Source: Collybiopsis luxurians FD-317 M1 (Eukaryota; Basidiomycota; Agaricomycetes; Agaricales; Omphalotaceae). Taken from it: a stretch of DNA of 10,298 nt. The notes below the pieces were generated by a model that saw only the letters and a list, made by a program, of their open reading frames with translations, was not told where the DNA came from and did no database searches. The position numbers and the translations under genes are program-made. The stretch is from assembly GCA_000827265.1 (NCBI GenBank), contig KN834902.1, positions 4,664 through 14,961 of the forward strand, read 5' to 3'. Numbering within the stretch: the stretch's first letter is position 1; each line of letters begins with the position of its first letter. This document shows, one piece after another, positions 8,332 to 10,298 of the stretch.

Positions 8332-9337
8332 GATACATGCAATTTGGGATTGTGAAGGACCCTGCCACTATCACGCCAGTGGCATTTACCTGATTTTCTT
8401 ATCCTCAAGCTGGTACTAAGCTAAACTATGGCATGAAGCTGTATAAGGTCAGCTGACCAGAACTGGCTGTCAGCTTGCTTAAGCTACTGTTCAGCATCAG
8501 CTATCAGTCAGGTAAATCCCAAACAGTGGTAACACTAGGCTATATCTTGTCCTGCTTTCTATCTTACATCAATCAGCTGGAACATATTTGAATCACCCAC
8601 TTTTTCCTTCTGCCTCATCATCACAAGGTTCCTCACAGCTGTTTTTCAAGTTCCTAATGCAAGCAGGCACATCTACACCACCTTCCAGTCCCTTATTTCT
8701 CTATACTAAACCTGGAAGGATAAGATGGTTCAATGAGAATAGTACCTTTGGTGCAATCTTTGCCATCCAATGGCACATCTGGCACAAATATAGCTTAGAT
8801 ATATCTCCATGCCAAGTTTCCCCTACTACCTAGAGATTCCTGAGAATTTTATCCCAGTTCTGTGGAGTTAATGTCTTCAAAAGCTATGGGAGATGGATGT
8901 TGCCAATTTATCATGAACTGTCCTCACCTGAATTTACAATGGGGGCAAATTTACACCTTTACAGATGTTATTCAAGCTCTGCCACCTTGACATGCAGCCT
9001 GACTTAGGTGTGATCTAATATACTTATAGTGTCATATTCCTTTTCAATGAATGTTGCACCATCCCCCTGTGTCTTCAGGCCATAGGAACTTTCTTGTCAA
9101 TCTTGGTTTTGATCAATCATAAATGGTCAGCTTGCTACTTACCATGTTGAGAGTCATTACAATAGTGGAATTACAGAGTTCTGCAAACTGTCAAACGTCC
9201 ATGAATTTCAGTTTCTTGTAACAAGTATATTTTACATCTTTATTCTACAGTGGAACAAGAAGAACAGAATTTTAACTAAAAATGTTGCAATTTTACAAGC
9301 TTGATTAAATTTGGGAAGTGAAGCTAAACTTCTGACT
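8332..9337. repeat. segmental direct repeat, copy B (flank between ankyrin arrays)
   Basis: This is the partner of 6623-7642. It lies between the end of the right ankyrin array and the abrupt start of the left one. It keeps the same landmarks in the same order: TGTGAAGGACCCT, CTGATTTTCTTATCCTCAAG, AATCACCCACTTTTTCCTTC, GGAGTTAATGTCTTCAAAAG and TTACAAGCT. No gene is recognised. Confidence 0.8.
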
Positions 9338-10298
9338 TTAGGCTTTTTTTGTGGGTTCTGGACCATTTTCAAGGATTAACTGGTCAACAACTTTATTGCC
9401 GCTCTGTCTGGCTGCCTGGAGTGCATTCCCATATCTACCACCCTGGGCACTCACATCTGCACCATTTTCAAGCAGTAACTTGACAACAGCTTCATTGCCT
9501 TTCTGTGCAGCTGCATGGAGTGCATTCCCATATTTACCACCATGGGCATTCACATCTGCACCATCTTTAAGCAGCAACTTGAAAACAGCTTCATTGCCTC
9601 CCTCCACAGCTGCCTGGAGTGCATTCCCAAATCTACCACCCTGGGCATTCACATCTGCACCATTCTCAAGCAGTAACTTGACAACAGCCTCCTTGCCTGT
9701 CTGTGCAGCTGCTTGGAGTGCATTCCCATATTCACCACCCTGGGCATTCACATGTGCATCATTGTTAAGCGGAAACTTGACAACAGTTTCATTACCTTTC
9801 TGTGCAGCTGCCTGGAGTGCATTCCCATAGAAACCACCCTGGGCATTCACATTTGCACCATTGTTAAGCAGAAACTTGACAACAGCTTTATTGCCTTTCT
9901 GTGCAGCTGCTTGAAGTGCATTCCCATAGAAACCACCCTCAGCATTCACTTCTGCCCCATTTTCAAGCAGTAACTCAACCACAGCTTCATTGCCTCTCTG
10001 TACAGCTGCCTGGAGTGCATTCCCATATTTGCCACCCTGGGCATTCACATCTGCACCTTTTTCAAGCAGTAACTTGACAACAGCTTCATTGCCACTCTGC
10101 AGCTGCCTGGAGTGCATTCCCATAAAAGCCACTTTGCGCATTCACATTGGCACCATTGCTAAGCAGCAACTTGACAACAGCTCCATTGCCTTTTTGAGCA
10201 GCTGCCTGGAGTGCATTCCCATAGAAACCACCCTGAGCATTCACATTTGCACCATTGCTAAGCAGCAACTTGACAACAGCTTCAATGCCTTTCTGTGC
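9338..10298 (-). pseudogene. ankyrin-repeat protein, C-terminal part, frameshifted, partial
   Basis: About ten tandem 33-residue ankyrin units run from the right edge of the window to TAA at 9340-9338, where the protein ends ENGPEPTKKA. The units keep the NEAVVKLLLENGADVNAQGG and YGNALQAAAQKG pattern with few changes. At 10099-10101 two bases are missing: GCAGCTGCAGAG where the other units have GCAGCTGCGCAGAG. This shifts the frame, so the upstream part ends AAAEWQ and a stop at about 10086, while units downstream of the break stay open. The N-terminus lies beyond 10298. In fungi such arrays are often the C-terminal sensor of NLR-like (NACHT or similar) proteins, but no such domain is in view. 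If the 2-nt gap is an assembly error, this would be an intact gene end. Confidence 0.85.

Noticed and set aside
7643..8367. Joining the two frames of the left ankyrin array with an intron
   Set aside because: The only GT..AG pair spanning the foldback that I examined gives the wrong reading phase, and the foldback itself explains the break.
9351..9830. 159-codon plus-strand open frame with a repeating SAFPYLPPWAFTSAP pattern
   Set aside because: It is the antisense shadow of the ankyrin array. The regular pattern follows from the 99-nt repeat.

Overview
The window looks like an accessory, decaying stretch of a filamentous fungal chromosome, most likely an Agaricomycete (mushroom-forming basidiomycete). 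The reasons are introns of 55-67 nt with GT..AG ends, TATA boxes followed by pyrimidine-rich leaders, a Dicer-like helicase whose wording resembles mushroom Dicers as I remember them, and long arrays of near-identical 33-residue ankyrin repeats. The assignment to phylum rests on memory of protein families, not on a search. Every recognisable gene is damaged, and almost all point to the minus strand.

Layout: 1-2100 holds no gene I can recognise, but carries a diverged direct repeat of a promoter-like segment (877-1152 and 1227-1576). From 2106 to 3569 lies a small secreted-protein gene. Its first exons read on the minus strand (3569-3032), while its apparent C-terminal exon sits about 0.9 kb away on the plus strand (2106-2272). 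The simplest explanation is an inversion with one breakpoint inside the gene. From 3913 to 6101 (minus) lies the helicase half of a fungal Dicer-like gene in four exons. It carries an in-frame stop, a frameshift, altered helicase motifs and no PAZ or RNase III domains. 6167-6620 is gene-free. From 6623 to the right edge is a head-to-tail repeat: about 1 kb of non-coding flank plus an ankyrin array, twice, on a roughly 1.69-kb period. The left ankyrin copy is 5'-truncated and broken; the right one runs off the window and carries a 2-nt frameshift.

The genes do not form a pathway. The common theme is decay by different routes: C-to-T changes at probable CpG sites and truncation in the Dicer copy, inversion plus frameshift in the secreted-protein gene, and duplication, slippage and a foldback insertion in the ankyrin arrays. 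I found no CRISPR array, rRNA, tRNA, complete transposon or new defence-like system. The most interesting items are the inversion-split gene, the CpG-decayed Dicer relic and the templated foldback in an ankyrin repeat.
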